A stretch of DNA of 64,000 nt from Isoetes taiwanensis (taxonomy: Eukaryota > Streptophyta > Lycopodiopsida > Isoetales > Isoetaceae). The DNA is taken from the NCBI GenBank assembly GCA_021234155.1, contig JAJEKV010000002.1, forward strand, positions 41,529,203 through 41,593,202, in the 5' to 3' direction. The notes below the pieces were generated by a model, which worked only from the letters and a program-made list of their open reading frames with translations, searched no databases and was not told the origin of the DNA. Positions 1 to 10,920 of the stretch are shown piece by piece. Each line of letters starts with the position of its first letter. The first letter of the stretch is position 1. A program made the translations under genes and the position numbers.

Positions 1-1118
1 ACAAGTAAGTTCGTTGTGTTCCAGAATAGAGTTGTGCCTTTCTTTCTATAACTTCTTTCAATAATTTGCTTTTGTTGCTCAGTTGATTGTGCTTTGTGTA
101 TTCTTCTCATTTCAATTGTTTTTTCTTTCCATTTCAGGTAAACAAAGCAGAACCATATAGTCCTTTGTTATATGTTGTCTATTATTTTTTGTTTATTAAT
201 GTAAGCTTTAAGCTTCCTTTTAAATCTTAATTTGTTGTTGAAGCACAATCATATAGTTATAAGTTGTCTATTTTCTATTCACTAATTGAACTGCTCACCA
301 AAGGTATGTTATAAGTTGTCTATTTCCTGTTCGAAGCAAAGCCATATATAGTCATTTGTTATATGTTGTCTATTTTTTGCTTATTAATGTGACCGATTCA
401 CTGAAGGAATTTCAAAGAAATTTTGATTGCTGAGCATCTATTTGAGTAAAAATCTACTTATATTCATTGGTAGAGTAGAGGCACTTCTAATAACTTGGAA
501 TAAATTGCAATAGTCGAGAGGTAGACCACAATAAAACATGTAGTATCTTGACTTTAATGTGAGTCATAGCTATGCATTAGAGAATGATATATGTTTCAAA
601 ATAGAGATTGCAAATGCCAATGCTGGGAATCCTCTCCATGGTCAGAGTAAAGCTCAGCTGCATGTTTAAAGAAAAGAACAGAAATGGAAACTAATGAAGT
701 GCAACCAAAGGCACGTGGAGAGTTAAATCTTTATTATATCCCATTCACCATGCAACTATAGGTAATAGCTTAGCAACACAAAGGTTCAATGTTCCTCATT
801 TTGAACTCGAGTCCAATGCACATTACGATTCTCTATGCATTTGAAAATGGGTTCGTAATATGGCTCCAAACCATGAAGTCATACCATAGGCTATAACTTT
901 TATTCCATATTCCTGAATGTGAATATAGCTTATCAATATACAAAGCGATCTACACCACTGGGCTAAAAACACCATATGGAATAACACAATTCATTTGGAG
1001 GTTGAGGCTAATGCACATTATGCAAAAAAATAATATAAAGCAACCCACACCATTGGGCTAATGGAATAAGACAAATCATTTTGCAACTAGATAAAGAAAT
1101 CATTTCATAATATATATA
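1..1118. other. AT-rich intergenic DNA with short direct repeats
   Basis: No gene is seen here. A phrase of about 55 bp (aagcagaaccatatag... through ttgtttattaatgt) at about 146-204 recurs in altered form at about 240-290 and closely at about 336-392. A second short phrase (cacaccattgggctaatggaataa-like) occurs twice between about 950 and 1070. These look like decayed local duplications. Function unknown. Confidence 0.5.
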
Positions 1119-1733
1119 CAACACAAACCATTAACATCCAACATATAAGAATTAAATCCCCCAACACATAACAACCAACACATAACAACCATTGACATTA
1201 ACAACCAACACATAACAACCATTGACATTAATTAAGACAATCATTGGATCCAACACATTTAAATTAAAATCCCCCTTAAACCCCCTTTGGTTTGGGTGCA
1301 TATTCACACGGGGGGTAACTCCGGGCAACGAAAGCTGTTGGATAGGCATATTCACCCCTTATTCCTTAATCTATACCGTACGTAAAGTTCCTCGTTTGTG
1401 GGGTATGCAAGTACAAAATTTGCTATACTGTATAACAAGATTCGCAAAATACTATAAGATTTCAAGCGGAATACTATATGGTGTTGATTTCGTACGTGCA
1501 AAATACAATTATGAGGGCTCTCGCTGCCCTACGTCACCCCCCGTGTGAATATGCACCCAAACCAAAGGGGGTTTAAGGGGGATTTTAATTTAAATGTGTT
1601 GGATCCAATGATTGTCTTAATTAATGTCAATGGTTGTTATGTGTTGGTTGTTAATGTCAATGGTTGTTATGTGTTGGTTGTTATGTGTTGGGGGATTTAA
1701 TTCTTATATGTTGGATGTTAATGGTTTGTGTTG
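1119..1733. mobile_element. Foldback/MITE-like element with about 199-bp terminal inverted repeats
   Basis: The left arm (1119-1317, starting caacacaaaccattaacatc) is nearly the exact reverse complement of the right arm (1535-1733, ending ggatgttaatggtttgtgttg). Both arms contain the same internal tandem repeat (aaccaacacataacaaccattgacatt in one orientation). The unique centre of about 217 bp shows no protein similarity. No convincing target-site duplication is visible: the flanks are tatatata on the left and cacaaaa on the right. A non-autonomous foldback or MITE-type DNA element is the simplest reading. ORFs inside it are by-products of the inverted repeat. Confidence 0.75.
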
Positions 1734-2487
1734 CACAAAAAAAATTTTGAACCCTTCGGGGCCTTAGGGACGTCACCCCCTCCCCCCCCCCGTGTGACAA
1801 AAATTTTAGAATTCAAACCAGAAAAAAACTAGAATTCATTTGAGGCTTTCATCACCTGTAGCTTTTGAATTTGATCACAATAAAATAAATAGAACATAAG
1901 TAAAAGTTACCATAAAGATAGAGCAGATTGATCCCATTATTCTGAAAGTCATAAAGTTTGCAACACAAAGAAAACCCCCTGTTATTATGCTACATATTGT
2001 TACTTCTGCTACAACTATTTCTCTTTGACAATGACACCAATTGTTTATCAATCCATATGATTTTGGATGCTCCATCTCTAGCTTAAAGGTAATGCATGAT
2101 TCACCTTACGGTTCGGTTAAAGTTCCAAACCTACAATATAAATGCATTCTTGTGGCCACTGTTTGACTGATCTGCGTGACATGGAAAAGGGTGTGGAATA
2201 ATCCGCCTGTTGTGTGCATAAGAATCCGTTTGTTGATTGAAGCTAAAGGCTGGCTGCTATGAACAATCCGACAGCCAGAAATATCCAAGAGTTGGAAGCA
2301 AACAGAGGGCCTAAACTTGAATCTGCAGCAAATCTTAGGAAGGAAACAATCAGGAAACCAATACCTTGTAAAAAAAAAAACATTATGCTAACTGAAGAAA
2401 CATTAAAAAACAAATACCTTTGTAAGTGTGAGCAAAAAATCCATCTCGTGGTAGTAAAATCCACTCCGGCAATAAGAATCCAAGAGG
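1734..2487. other. Intergenic, no gene recognised
   Basis: A C-rich tract (cccctcccccccccc) lies at about 1776-1791. It is preceded by a gacgtcacccc phrase that resembles tacgtcaccccccgtgtg just inside the right arm of the foldback element, so the element may have landed in a related sequence. The remaining ORFs in this stretch match nothing I recognise. Confidence 0.4.
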
Positions 2488-2640
2488 GCAAGTACACATG
2501 CACACACATGCACATGCACATGCACTTGCACTTGCACTTGCACTTGCACATGCACAGTACACATGCACATGCACATGCATGTGCACATGCACATGCATAC
2601 ACTTGCGCAGTGTTCATGCACAAACACATGCAGAGAAAGA
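2488..2640. repeat. Microsatellite rich in CACATG/CACTTG hexamers
   Basis: The stretch is a run of imperfect hexamers, cacatg and cacttg, with a palindromic centre (gcacatgcacatgcatgtgcacatgc). It is open in several frames on both strands, which explains the His/Thr/Cys-rich ORFs. Those ORFs are not genes. Confidence 0.9.
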
Positions 2641-2789
2641 CAACAACCCTCGGATTGTTCCAACCAACGAAAATCATCGGCCCATAAAGGGTGCACTCTA
2701 GAAATACTATTTAGTACACATCAACGAATACAACAACGAAATCATAGAAAAACCATGTGAAAAAACGTATAAAAATCTAAAAGTAACCC

Positions 2790-3140
2790 CCTGTTATTGT
2801 GCTACATATATACAATAACTTAAGCACCCCCCTTGTCCATAGAGATTTTGATCTCGACCGTCGATTGTGAGATCGACGGCCCACGTTGCGCCACCCAGAT
2901 CTCTACTTATAAGGGGCCAGCTTGGGTTTGATTCATCTGGGCCATCGAATGTGCGAGATGGACGGCCCAGATAAAAGCCCCCTTTTTTAGGGCTTTTGAT
3001 TTGGGCCACCAGATTTTAGGATTTGATCTACACCGTCGATAAAAAGTCAATATAATTTAATGCTTAGGCTAGATTGATCTCAGCCGTTGAATGTGCTGCA
3101 TCAACAGCTCGTGATTAGCCATGTATATTAACTGCAATAA
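2790..3140. repeat. Degenerate repeats of a GATCT..CCGTCGA..GTG motif
   Basis: At least four imperfect copies of a phrase of the form gatct.gaccgtcgattgtg...gacggcccac occur at about 2848, 2935, 3028 and 3073. Such phrases are common in plant LTR and MITE sequence, but the element cannot be named from what is seen. Confidence 0.4.
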
Positions 3141-3559
3141 ATGCTATGTTATGAGGTGGCATGAATATTTGGTGCCCCATTAACTACGTGGCTACGTGGC
3201 ATAAAGCCATGAAAAGGAAGGAAGGAAGGAAGGAAGTTTATTTTAACGTCCACGGAGGCCAGAGGCCTATGAGACGGTACATGCAGAGAACAGGCAAAAA
3301 AGCCAAAAACCCCAACACCAAAAACAAACAATGTAATCAGACAAGAGAACCCTACTACCGGATGAAAAAAAACCACTTGGGAGGAAAAACCTAACAAAAG
3401 GGGCTCTCAAATACCATGCCCCGTAAGAGCAAGTCCGGACGTAAAATCTGCGCAGGATGTAAGCTCCCGGTCAGCGCCACCATAGGTGATGCAAGTAATC
3501 GATGTAGCGGTGTGTCGAGCATCTAAGATCGGTGTGCAATTTGCTTTCGGACATGGGCA

Positions 3560-4087
3560 TATCTTTGGCAATCACCGGAGGGCATGGTGCTCATCCTCTA
3601 TCATGTGCATCTCACAACACTGACATGCCCGCCATTCACCCCCAACCCCTACTGTTTTCAATTAAGGTAATGGGAACCCGCCCTTATGGCAGCAATAGCT
3701 CTCCGCTTTCTTCACCGAGATGTGTGTTTTCAAGCACCGATGGGGTCCATGCTCAAGGCCGGGATTAATCTGAGCGTGATAGTGCTCTGTCTTGGGCTTT
3801 GCAAGAGTAGAGGCATCCCACAGGGTGGCAGCATAGCCCGCATCCAATTGCCCATTCTGCGCATCAGAATCTGCCTGTGCCACCATCTGTTGGTAATCCA
3901 TAGACCACCTCTTAAACCATCCCTTACAGTGCTCGTGCCATACCCTCTTCAGCTGCTGGGGGCCCTCCGTTAACAACACAGCCTGTGGGGGCAAGCGATG
4001 CTCATCCATCCCATCCACCTTATGGAAGCAAGTAAGATGCCTCACAAGATAGCGTATCGTTGTAAAAGGCCGTAACCCCCGCCTCAT
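3560..4087 (-). pseudogene. LINE ORF2 C-terminal region with zinc-knuckle remnant
   Basis: The first part reads WDASTLAKPKTEHYHAQINP, closely parallel to the C-terminal part of the LINE at 35.5 kb (WDAVTLAQVKTGHYHAHVNP). After a frame change near 3660 comes a cysteine/histidine segment (CQCCEMHMIEDEHHALR), which fits the C-terminal zinc-binding module of plant LINE ORF2 proteins. At least one frameshift separates it from the RT piece upstream. It is non-functional as it stands. Confidence 0.7.
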
Positions 4088-4658
4088 ACAACAAAATCTG
4101 ATACGGTACGGTGTCCTTCACTCCCAAGCTATATGTCAAGAAAGCTTTCTGCACCCTTTCCAACCTATCCCACGTATTTTTGCTAACTGCTAGGCCCCAA
4201 ACCTCCACCCCATATAGCAGCACCGGCTCGACCAAAGCCCTAAACAGGTGTGCTCTCCTCACCCAGTCACAGAGATCTATCCGACAACATGCGTTTTGCA
4301 CTGCATATAAAGCCTTCCAGCCTGCACTGGCTCTCCTCTCCACACACTCATCCCACAGCATGTTAGTAGTGAAATCAATTCCCAGATACTTGAAGCTCCG
4401 CACCATCTCCACTTCCTGTCCCCTGTAATATAACTCCGAGATAGGGTGTTGCGAGGACAGGATCGCGAGAAGCTTAGTTTTGTGCAAGTTCACTGTCATT
4501 CCCGTTGCCCCACAGAACCCACCGAGGGCATCCAAATGCTGCTGCATACTGCTGGCCGTGTGGGCTAGCAAAGCTACATCATCCGCATATAGTAACTGGC
4601 TCACAGAGGTCGCATCAGATAATTGCACCCCGGCTCCCCCATGGTGCTGCTCCCCCAT
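4020..4658 (-). pseudogene. LINE reverse transcriptase, C-terminal half
   Basis: The 212-residue frame contains the RT active-site motif YADD (SQLLYADDVALLA). It then has GMTVNLHKTKLL, FKYLGIDF and the thumb region RAHLFRALVEPVLLYGVEVW, the usual order in LINE-type RTs. The N-terminal RT motifs and the endonuclease are missing because the element is 5'-truncated. The frame ends before the C-terminal zinc region, which sits in another frame. Confidence 0.85.
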
Positions 4659-4685
4659 GGTGCTGCATCCACACAGAGGGAAAGT

Positions 4686-5457
4686 TAAAAAAAAAAAAAG
4701 GAAGTATGAAAAATTATCTATTGTGACGTGGCATAGGTGCTTGGAAAAAGAATTGACGAAAAAAAAAGAGAGAGAGATTATCTTTTCTTTCTTCTACCTT
4801 TCGATGTCTACTCTGCATCTACTTCGTTGCATTGTACGCTGTTGTGGCCGAGTCCACAGACTGTTGAATCCAGTGACAAGTTCTTTAGTTGAATCCTATC
4901 TTTAACATTCACCATTGCTGGTATATATTACGGTGAGCAAGCAAATCCATGACTATACAATTCCCTGCACAAAATGGCGTCGTAGTTTGATTGGATTCTA
5001 GGTTCGTTTGAATTTGTGTTGCAGAGCTTGTTGGATTCCGGTTGTGTTGTTTGGGTTTAAATTTTTTGTGCTTGCTTTTGTATCCTAATGACAGGTGATT
5101 GAAGATTGGCCAGTCTGGGTATTAAGATCGCTGTTTTTCTTGGGCGTAACGAGCATGAGAAGCGGGTCGGTTTGGAGCTCAAGCTTCTTGAGTGTTGGCG
5201 AGAAAATTGGAGTGATTTTTTTCTATGGTTCAAGGCTATGGCGACGGAATAAACGCAGGCTCTGCATTAATCTGCTCCAAATACTTAAGAAGTAGCGGCA
5301 GCGTTCGTTCTTATCTCCAAGGCACACAGAAAAAGAGTCTATTCTCCTCCTGTTCTTCTGTACACGGTTTGTCTGCTACTTGAGGGTTTTGTTTAGGTTT
5401 ATACTTGATCTTGGTGCCATACCTTGAGCCTCTGTTGCTCTTTTTCTTTGGCAGATA
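4686..5457. other. Intergenic; upstream flank of GDSL pseudogene
   Basis: No coding region is recognised. A purine-rich patch (aaaaaaaaaaaagg, then gaaaaaaaaagagagagag) lies at 4687-4780. The stretch just before 5458 (tctttttctttggcag) looks like a splice acceptor or a plant 5' leader, so an upstream exon of the GDSL gene may once have been here. Confidence 0.3.
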
Positions 5458-6030
5458 ATGGAGGCCTCTCATTTTTTCGTACTCGCTATTTTGGTGTTTG
5501 TTTCTTGCATTAGATCTGGCGATGCACAACGAGTTGCCCAGAGACTCCGGCAATAACGACTATATATTGTCTCTGGCAAGAGCCAACGTTTCTCCTAATG
5601 GCCTTGATGCTCCAGGTCATGTCGCAACCGGCAGATTTTGCAATGGAAGACTCATTGGAGATTATCTCAGTAAGTCCTTCTGCGTATTTCATACTAACTG
5701 AATCTTAGACTAAATGGCTCTTCTCATTATTTCTGTATTTATTTTTCGCCCAGCAAATGTACAACTTGGGTATGAGACGAATTTCAGTATCCAACATGGG
5801 TCCAATTGGATGCATTCCATCTCAGAAATCCCGGAATCCTCCCAATGGCATTTGTATTTCGGAATTACAGTCCTATGCAGTTGGCTTCAATCAGATGCTA
5901 AAGCCATTGTTGAACTCCCAATGCTTTGGCAGCCACAAATTTTGGTCTTGCTGAGGCGATGCTTATATGACAATGATGACGAGGTACATGCATCAAGCTT
6001 TTTTCTTCAACCAACTTTTTAGGCTGGCAC
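5458..6030 (+). pseudogene. GDSL-type esterase/lipase pseudogene (fragmented)
   Basis: GDSL esterases are secreted serine hydrolases. An ATG at 5458 opens a signal-peptide-like frame (MEASHFFVLAILVFVSCIRS) that soon shifts. The next frame reads GNNDYILSLARANVSPNGLD then TGRFCNGRLIGDYL, the region after the catalytic GDS block. An intron-like gap (gtaagt donor near 5669, ttcgcccag acceptor near 5753) leads to YNLGMRRISVSNMGPIGCIP and NGICISELQSYAVGFNQML, the block III area. The nucleophile GDS block, about 100 or more residues between the two blocks, and the terminal Asp/His block are absent. Copia-A is inserted about 240 bp downstream. Family assignment is firm; it is inactive as read. Confidence 0.75.
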
Positions 6031-6267
6031 AGTATGAACAGTGCATATGGCAGGTCCGTGATCGTCCCACATTATATTTAAATGCTCTTGGTTTTGCATT
6101 TCGCCCAATCTTTCAATCTTTCACAGATCAAGGAGCCGTATTTTGAGGCACTTCTTCCTGCCTCAAAAACCATTATATCACATGCTCTGGTGGGGCACCG
6201 AGTTTTGATGGATACATTGATTTCAGTGTATACAATGATTTCTATGATACAACTCTAAGCTGGTTTC

Positions 6268-6496
6268 TGTTGGAGATGCTACGTTGTCCTCCAATGCATG
6301 CAAGTGTGTCATTGTCTGTGTCGTGCATGTTCTCAATGCATGCGCATGCGTGTGCATGCATGCAACCCAATGTATATATATATATATAGTGTGATTCAAT
6401 ACAATAGATAGTGTGTGTTGTTCTGGGATCATCACTTGTCTCTCTTTCGTTCTCTGTGTCTCTCTTCCTTTATATGCTTTGTCTAGATTTTCATCA
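6268..6496 (+). repeat. Copia-A 5' LTR (229 bp)
   Basis: It starts TGTTGGAGATGC and ends TTTTCATCA. A (TA)8 tract lies at 6373-6388 and may act as the TATA-box region, followed by a pyrimidine-rich ctctctttcgttctctgtg stretch. It matches the 3' LTR base for base outside the TA tract by eye. Confidence 0.95.
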
Positions 6497-7491
6497 TGGT
6501 ATCAGAGCTGCAGGTGATAACCGTGAAGGGCGATTCGTCAGCTAAAACAATTTATGTTTTCAACGGTACTGGATATCCTGGTTGGAAGAGGAAGATCAAA
6601 TGTGTGTTAGAGAGTGATGATTTGCTTGATTATGTAATTGGGAAAAAGGAGTGTCCCAAGCAACCAATGTTGAATGATCAATTGATTACTTCTGGACAAA
6701 CTTTTGATACATGGCTTAAAGAGAAGGAGCAATGGAAAACCAAAGATCGTAAGGCAAAGACGGCGTCTCTTAGTGTATGGATTGAAAGATTCTATCCATG
6801 CGGATGTTGATCAATTTATCACATCCAAAGGAGGTTTGGAATTATTTAGAGCAGGTTTACAATAAGAGAACAAAGCAAGAAGTCCTTTTCTTGAAGAGGA
6901 GTTTGGCAAATCTCCAATATGATTCATCAAGTACTGTTAGAGCTCATGTTGATCGCTTCAAAGAAATAATTGAACAATTAGTCACCAGCTTTGAGCCTTA
7001 TATCCAAAGATGAATTGGTGATGCAGCTATTGGAAACTTTTCCATCCTCTGAATTCGGGGTCATCATTTCTATATTGATGAATAAAAAGCATGTTACTTT
7101 TGAAGACGCGTGTGAATCCTTAGAAGACCATGTGCTTGTTAAGTTATTGCACCCCCGACGCCAAAGACACCGTGAATGGTTGCGTGATACAAGGAAAAGA
7201 AACCCACCTTCTGAGTCTTCTGAACAAAGAAAAAGATTTCGGTCTTTTGGTCGTGGTTATGATGGATCCTTTGGTCGTGGTTATGGCCGTAGTTATGGTC
7301 GAGGTTATGATGGAGGATATGACCATGGGCATGGGGGTTATGGTCGTAGGATGAGAAACGAGATATGGAAGCTAATTGTGTTAATACATCACGTGATAGT
7401 GAACAGTATGGTGTGGAAAGAACAATTGGACATCCTGTACAAGCTAGTACAAATGTTTTAGGGAGTACCGACAACATGATGATAGATTCAG
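6496..7491 (+). pseudogene. Copia-A gag and start of protease
   Basis: Pieces in three frames give a copia Gag. They read FNGTGYPGWKRKIKCVLES, then HPKEVWNYLEQVYNKRTKQE with LKRSLANLQYD, then DELVMQLLETFPSSEF followed by a basic Gly/Arg/Tyr-rich tail (SFGRGYGRSYGRGYDGGYD). No CCHC zinc knuckle is visible. After another shift near 7350 the frame DMEANCVNTSRDSEQYG runs to the protease start MMIDSG at 7476-7493. Frameshifts near 6800, 7000 and 7350 break it. The RGY-rich tail presumably binds RNA (inference). Confidence 0.8.
6497..6513 (+). promoter_or_regulatory. Primer-binding site, initiator Met-tRNA type
   Basis: The sequence tggtatcagagctgcag directly follows the CA end of the 5' LTR. TGGTATCAGAGC is the standard plant copia minus-strand primer site, complementary to the 3' end of initiator Met-tRNA. 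Confidence 0.93.
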
Positions 7492-7791
7492 GTGTGCATC
7501 CTGCTCCCAAATAATAATGATGGTAATGTGTGTTAAGCAATGGTGTTGAGCTTTGTTATGGTGTTGGGCATGTGTGTATACAGCATGTTCCTTATTCATG
7601 TGTTATTGTGTGTTGCACCATGGTGTCAACTTCTACATATAGTGTTGGAATTTATTTCTTATATATATTGTTGAGCATTGATATTGTGTGTGGTATTGAA
7701 ATATTAAGTTCCTAACTTATAGTATTATCTTGAATTTATATGGTGTTGTCTAGCTATTATGTTTTTACGACTTTGTGCAATTTTCATCTAG
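7492..7791 (+). other. Intron-like 300-bp segment inside the protease active-site codon
   Basis: The segment runs gtgtgcatc...ttttcatctag (GT...AG) and is T-rich. It has a ttcctaac branch-like phrase at about 7711-7718 and a short pyrimidine-rich acceptor. It splits the Gly codon of the protease DSG motif in phase 1: gattcag before, gtgcaacgcaacat after. Joining the flanks gives DSGATQHM, the copia protease active-site run. Unspliced, the frame ends at TAA 7512-7514. Both ends share aggtg, so a small insertion with a 5-bp target duplication is the alternative. No terminal inverted repeats are seen. Confidence 0.55.
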
Positions 7792-9200
7792 GTGCAACGC
7801 AACATATGGTATATGAGAAAATCCTTGCTCGAAAATTACCATCCCTTGCGTTTTTAAAATATGTTTATATGGGAGATGACACGGCGTCAACAAATTCTTG
7901 GTATTGGTGATCTACCATTACGAGCTCATTCAGGAATTCATTCTTTGCGTGGTGTTTTACATGTTCCTGCTTTACATCGTCATTTACTTTCTGTTTCTCG
8001 ATTAACTGATGTTGGTATTCATCTTTACTTTGATGAGTTATTTTGCTACCTTTTGAAAGATGGCTTAATACTTGGTACTGGCATGCGCCATCACAATTTA
8101 TATGAGTACCGAATTACAGATGGTCTAATCTATGCTCTTACTGCACGACATCCTGATGGAGATTTATGGCATGGACGCTTTTGTCATGCCTCTTTTTCAG
8201 TCTTGTTGGACATGAAGCAACATGGTGTCGTTAATGGCTTCTCGATGGATTCTCGGGCACTCTTGGCACCATGTGAGGCTTGTGTACTTGGTAAGCCTTG
8301 TCGGCGTTCTTTTAATCATGTTGGACCTCGTGCATCTTCTATTTTGGAGTTGGTCCATATGGACCTTTGTGGACCATTGCCACGGTCACTTGGTGGTGCC
8401 ATATATTTTCTCTTAATCATTGATGATTACTCACGTTATTCTTTCATCTTTTCTCTCAAGAAGAAATCTGATGTTTTCTCAACGCTTACGTAAGTGGAAG
8501 GCCATGGTGGAATTGCGGATGGATGTGCCCTTAAAAAGCATTCGCAATGACAATGGTGGTGAATTTAAGAATCATGTATTTGACTCTTTTTGTACTAATG
8601 CCGCATTCTCGAGAGAATTTACATTACCACATACACCACAAAGATAATGGAGTGGCGTAACGTAAGAAACGGGACCGCTTTGAATGCTATTCGAGTATGT
8701 TGCTTCATTCTCGGTTTAAATACACAATTTTGGGCTGAAGCAAATGTAGTACCGCTTATGTTCAAAATTGTATATCTTCTTCATCCGTCGGCTTCACACC
8801 TTTTGAGATATGGTCTTGCAAGAAGCCCACAAGAGCACATTTTAAAGTATTTGGATGTCAAGCCTATGCCTATATTCCTAAGGAGAAACGGAGTAAATTA
8901 CAAACCGCTTGCTCAAAAGGTTATCTTTTTAGGATATCTTCGATATCGCACCAAATTATCGAATTGCTTGATTTGGTTTCTAAGAAAATTGTTCTCTCTG
9001 CTATAGAGATACTATTGTTAATGAAACTATTATGGCCCAGTCTCCTTCGCCATCTCATTACTCACGATATTCTATCAAATTTCCGAGAACACTATGATGA
9101 CGATATTTTTGATGATCGTGCCATTGAAGAAGTCTCATTGTTGCCTCGATATTTCGGTTTACCCGATAGTGTTGGAGGCTAATATGAGGATATATCTGCT
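7792..9200 (+). pseudogene. Copia-A protease remainder and integrase
   Basis: ATQHMVYEKILARKLPSLAF completes the protease start. After a shift near 7865 come LRGVLHVPALHRHLLSVSRL and the zinc-binding module WHGRFCHAS...PCEACVLGKPCRRSF. The core follows: VHMDLCGPLPRS (first Asp) and SIRNDNGGEF (second Asp). In the frame of the third catalytic block, the position of the Glu is a TAA stop (8658-8660). Further frameshifts lie near 8490, 8642 and 8900. The integrase is dead as read. Confidence 0.85.
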
Positions 9201-9376
9201 CAATTACATGACAATATTATTTCGATGGATGATAATGTTCCTCACCACATGCGTAACCATCTATACAACCTCCTCGGGTTATGTCTCAAAGAAGAGTTTC
9301 ACACTTCTCGTGTTACTCGACCTGGCGTCCCCCTTACTTTTTGCGCCGACTATTATACTTTTTGTCTCCATTCTTC

Positions 9377-10294
9377 AACCTGTTATTATTCATGATGCTC
9401 TCAATTACGATGAGCGGGAATATTGGAAACAAGCAATGGATGCCGAATATCACTCTTTGATAAGCAAAGGCACATGGGATTTAGTTGCCCTTCCTTCCAG
9501 TCGCAAAACCTATTAAAAGTAAGTGGGTTTTCCGTGTTAAAACTTAAGCAGATGGTACTTTTGACAGATTCAAAGCACGCTTGGTTGCGAAAGGGTTTTC
9601 TCCAATTGCTGGAATTGATTATCATGAGACATTCTCGCCTGTGGTACGCCTTGCGACTGTTCGCGCTTTGTTAGCATTTGCAGTCGCCCATAATCTATAT
9701 GTTCATCAAATGGATGTTAAAACGGCCTTCCTCAATGGCGATCTTACAGATGATATTTATATGGAACAACCCGATGGCTACAAGATCACAGGTCCCACAC
9801 CTATGGTTTGCAAGTTACGAAAAGCTTTATATGGTTTAAAACAAGCATCCCGTGCCTGGTATACGAAAATGAATGCATTTTTTATTTCTGATGGTTACTT
9901 ACCCACTGCTGCAGACGCAAATCTCTATTACAAAAAAGTTGGTCCTGCATTTATCTTTATTGCGCTATATGTTGATGATACTATTCTAGTATCCAACAGT
10001 CTTGATTTTCTAGCTCAGTGTAAGAATAATCTTGGCGCTGCCTTTGACATGGTGGATCTTGGTTCTATCAAATCTTGTCTTGGACTTCAAATTGAGCGTC
10101 ACGATAATTGCATACGATTGAGCCAACGAAAGTATATCTTTGAGTTACTTGACAAATATGATATGAGTAATGCTAAACCTCAGTCAACCCCCTTGGGAGT
10201 TAACGTCAAATTGCTGAAACACATGTGTCCTCAAACGAAGCCGAAGGCCTTGACATGGCTCAATATCCATATGCAAATCTTATCGGTGCTTTAA
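9377..10294 (+). pseudogene. Copia-A reverse transcriptase
   Basis: The N-terminal part (YWKQAMDAEYHSLISKGTWD) is in one frame. A shift and a stop near 9505-9550 lead to a long open frame from 9581. That frame has FKARLVAKGFSPIAGIDYHE-type sequence, QMDVKTAFLNGDL, LRKALYGLKQASRAWY and the active site LYVDDTILVSN. The catalytic Asp pair is intact. The frame runs through the connection (YIFELLDKYDMSNAKPQSTP) and then leaves the RNase H frame near 10225-10290. Confidence 0.9.
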
Positions 10295-10920
10295 TGTACT
10301 TAGCCCATGCCACCAGGCCAGATATCAGTTATGTTGTCAACACATTAGGACAATTTATGTCTAATCCAGGACGCCAACATTGGAATGCCGCCAAAAGAGT
10401 TCTTCGTTATCTAAAAGGCACTATCGATCATGCTTTGGTTTACGTTCGTCAAGATATTGGTCCACAATTGGTTGGTTATACTGACGCTGATTGGGGAGGT
10501 TGTCCTGATACTTCTCGCTCTACAAGTGGAGCATGTTTCTTTATGGGTAATTCTTTAATCTCTTGGTATAGCAAGAAACAACATTGTGTTCTTTGGTCCA
10601 CCACCGGCGAGTAATATGTTGCCGCTAGTATGGCAAGCAGAGAGTTGGTCCGGTTTAAGGCGTCTACTTCAATCTTTTCAACAAGTACTCATCGGTCCGC
10701 ACTTTTACATTGTGACAATCGAGTGCCATATCTTTAACTAAGGATGAGGTCTTTCATTCAAAGTCCAAGCATATTGATATTCATTACCATTACATTAAAC
10801 CGAAGTCAAGAAAAAGACAATTATGCTACAAGTATTGTCCTACGATAACATGATTGCGAATATCTTTACCAAAGCTTTATCTATGACAAAGCATGAAGAT
10901 TTTACCACTTTCCATTCTGG
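10225..10920 (+). pseudogene. Copia-A RNase H
   Basis: The frame reads ALMYLAHATRPDISYVVNTL, HWNAAKRVLRYLKGT, then GYTDADWGGCPDTSRSTSGA (first catalytic Asp) and SWYSKKQHCVLWSTTGE. A TAA stop at 10612-10614 interrupts it, after which YVAASMASRELVRFK continues in the same frame. Weak downstream similarity (SKHIDIHYH-like) persists to about 10900. This is normal copia order after the RT, with stops. Confidence 0.85.

Larger units (their letters stand above)
3215..4685 (-). mobile_element. 5'-truncated LINE (non-LTR retrotransposon), family 1
   Basis: A minus-strand LINE fragment keeps the end of ORF2 and a 3' UTR. The 3' end lies at the left and finishes in a ttcc-repeat tail (ggaagg repeats on the plus strand at about 3217-3235) next to ttttaacgtccacggag. 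That phrase also borders the LINE fragments at 35.4 and 48.7 kb, so the three belong to related families. The 5' end stops abruptly near 4685 within the RT domain, the usual result of incomplete target-primed reverse transcription. Confidence 0.8.

Noticed and set aside
2243-2760. Several overlapping ORFs rich in His, Cys, Met and Ala on both strands
   Set aside because: They are translations of a CACATG/CACTTG microsatellite in all frames and show no domain.
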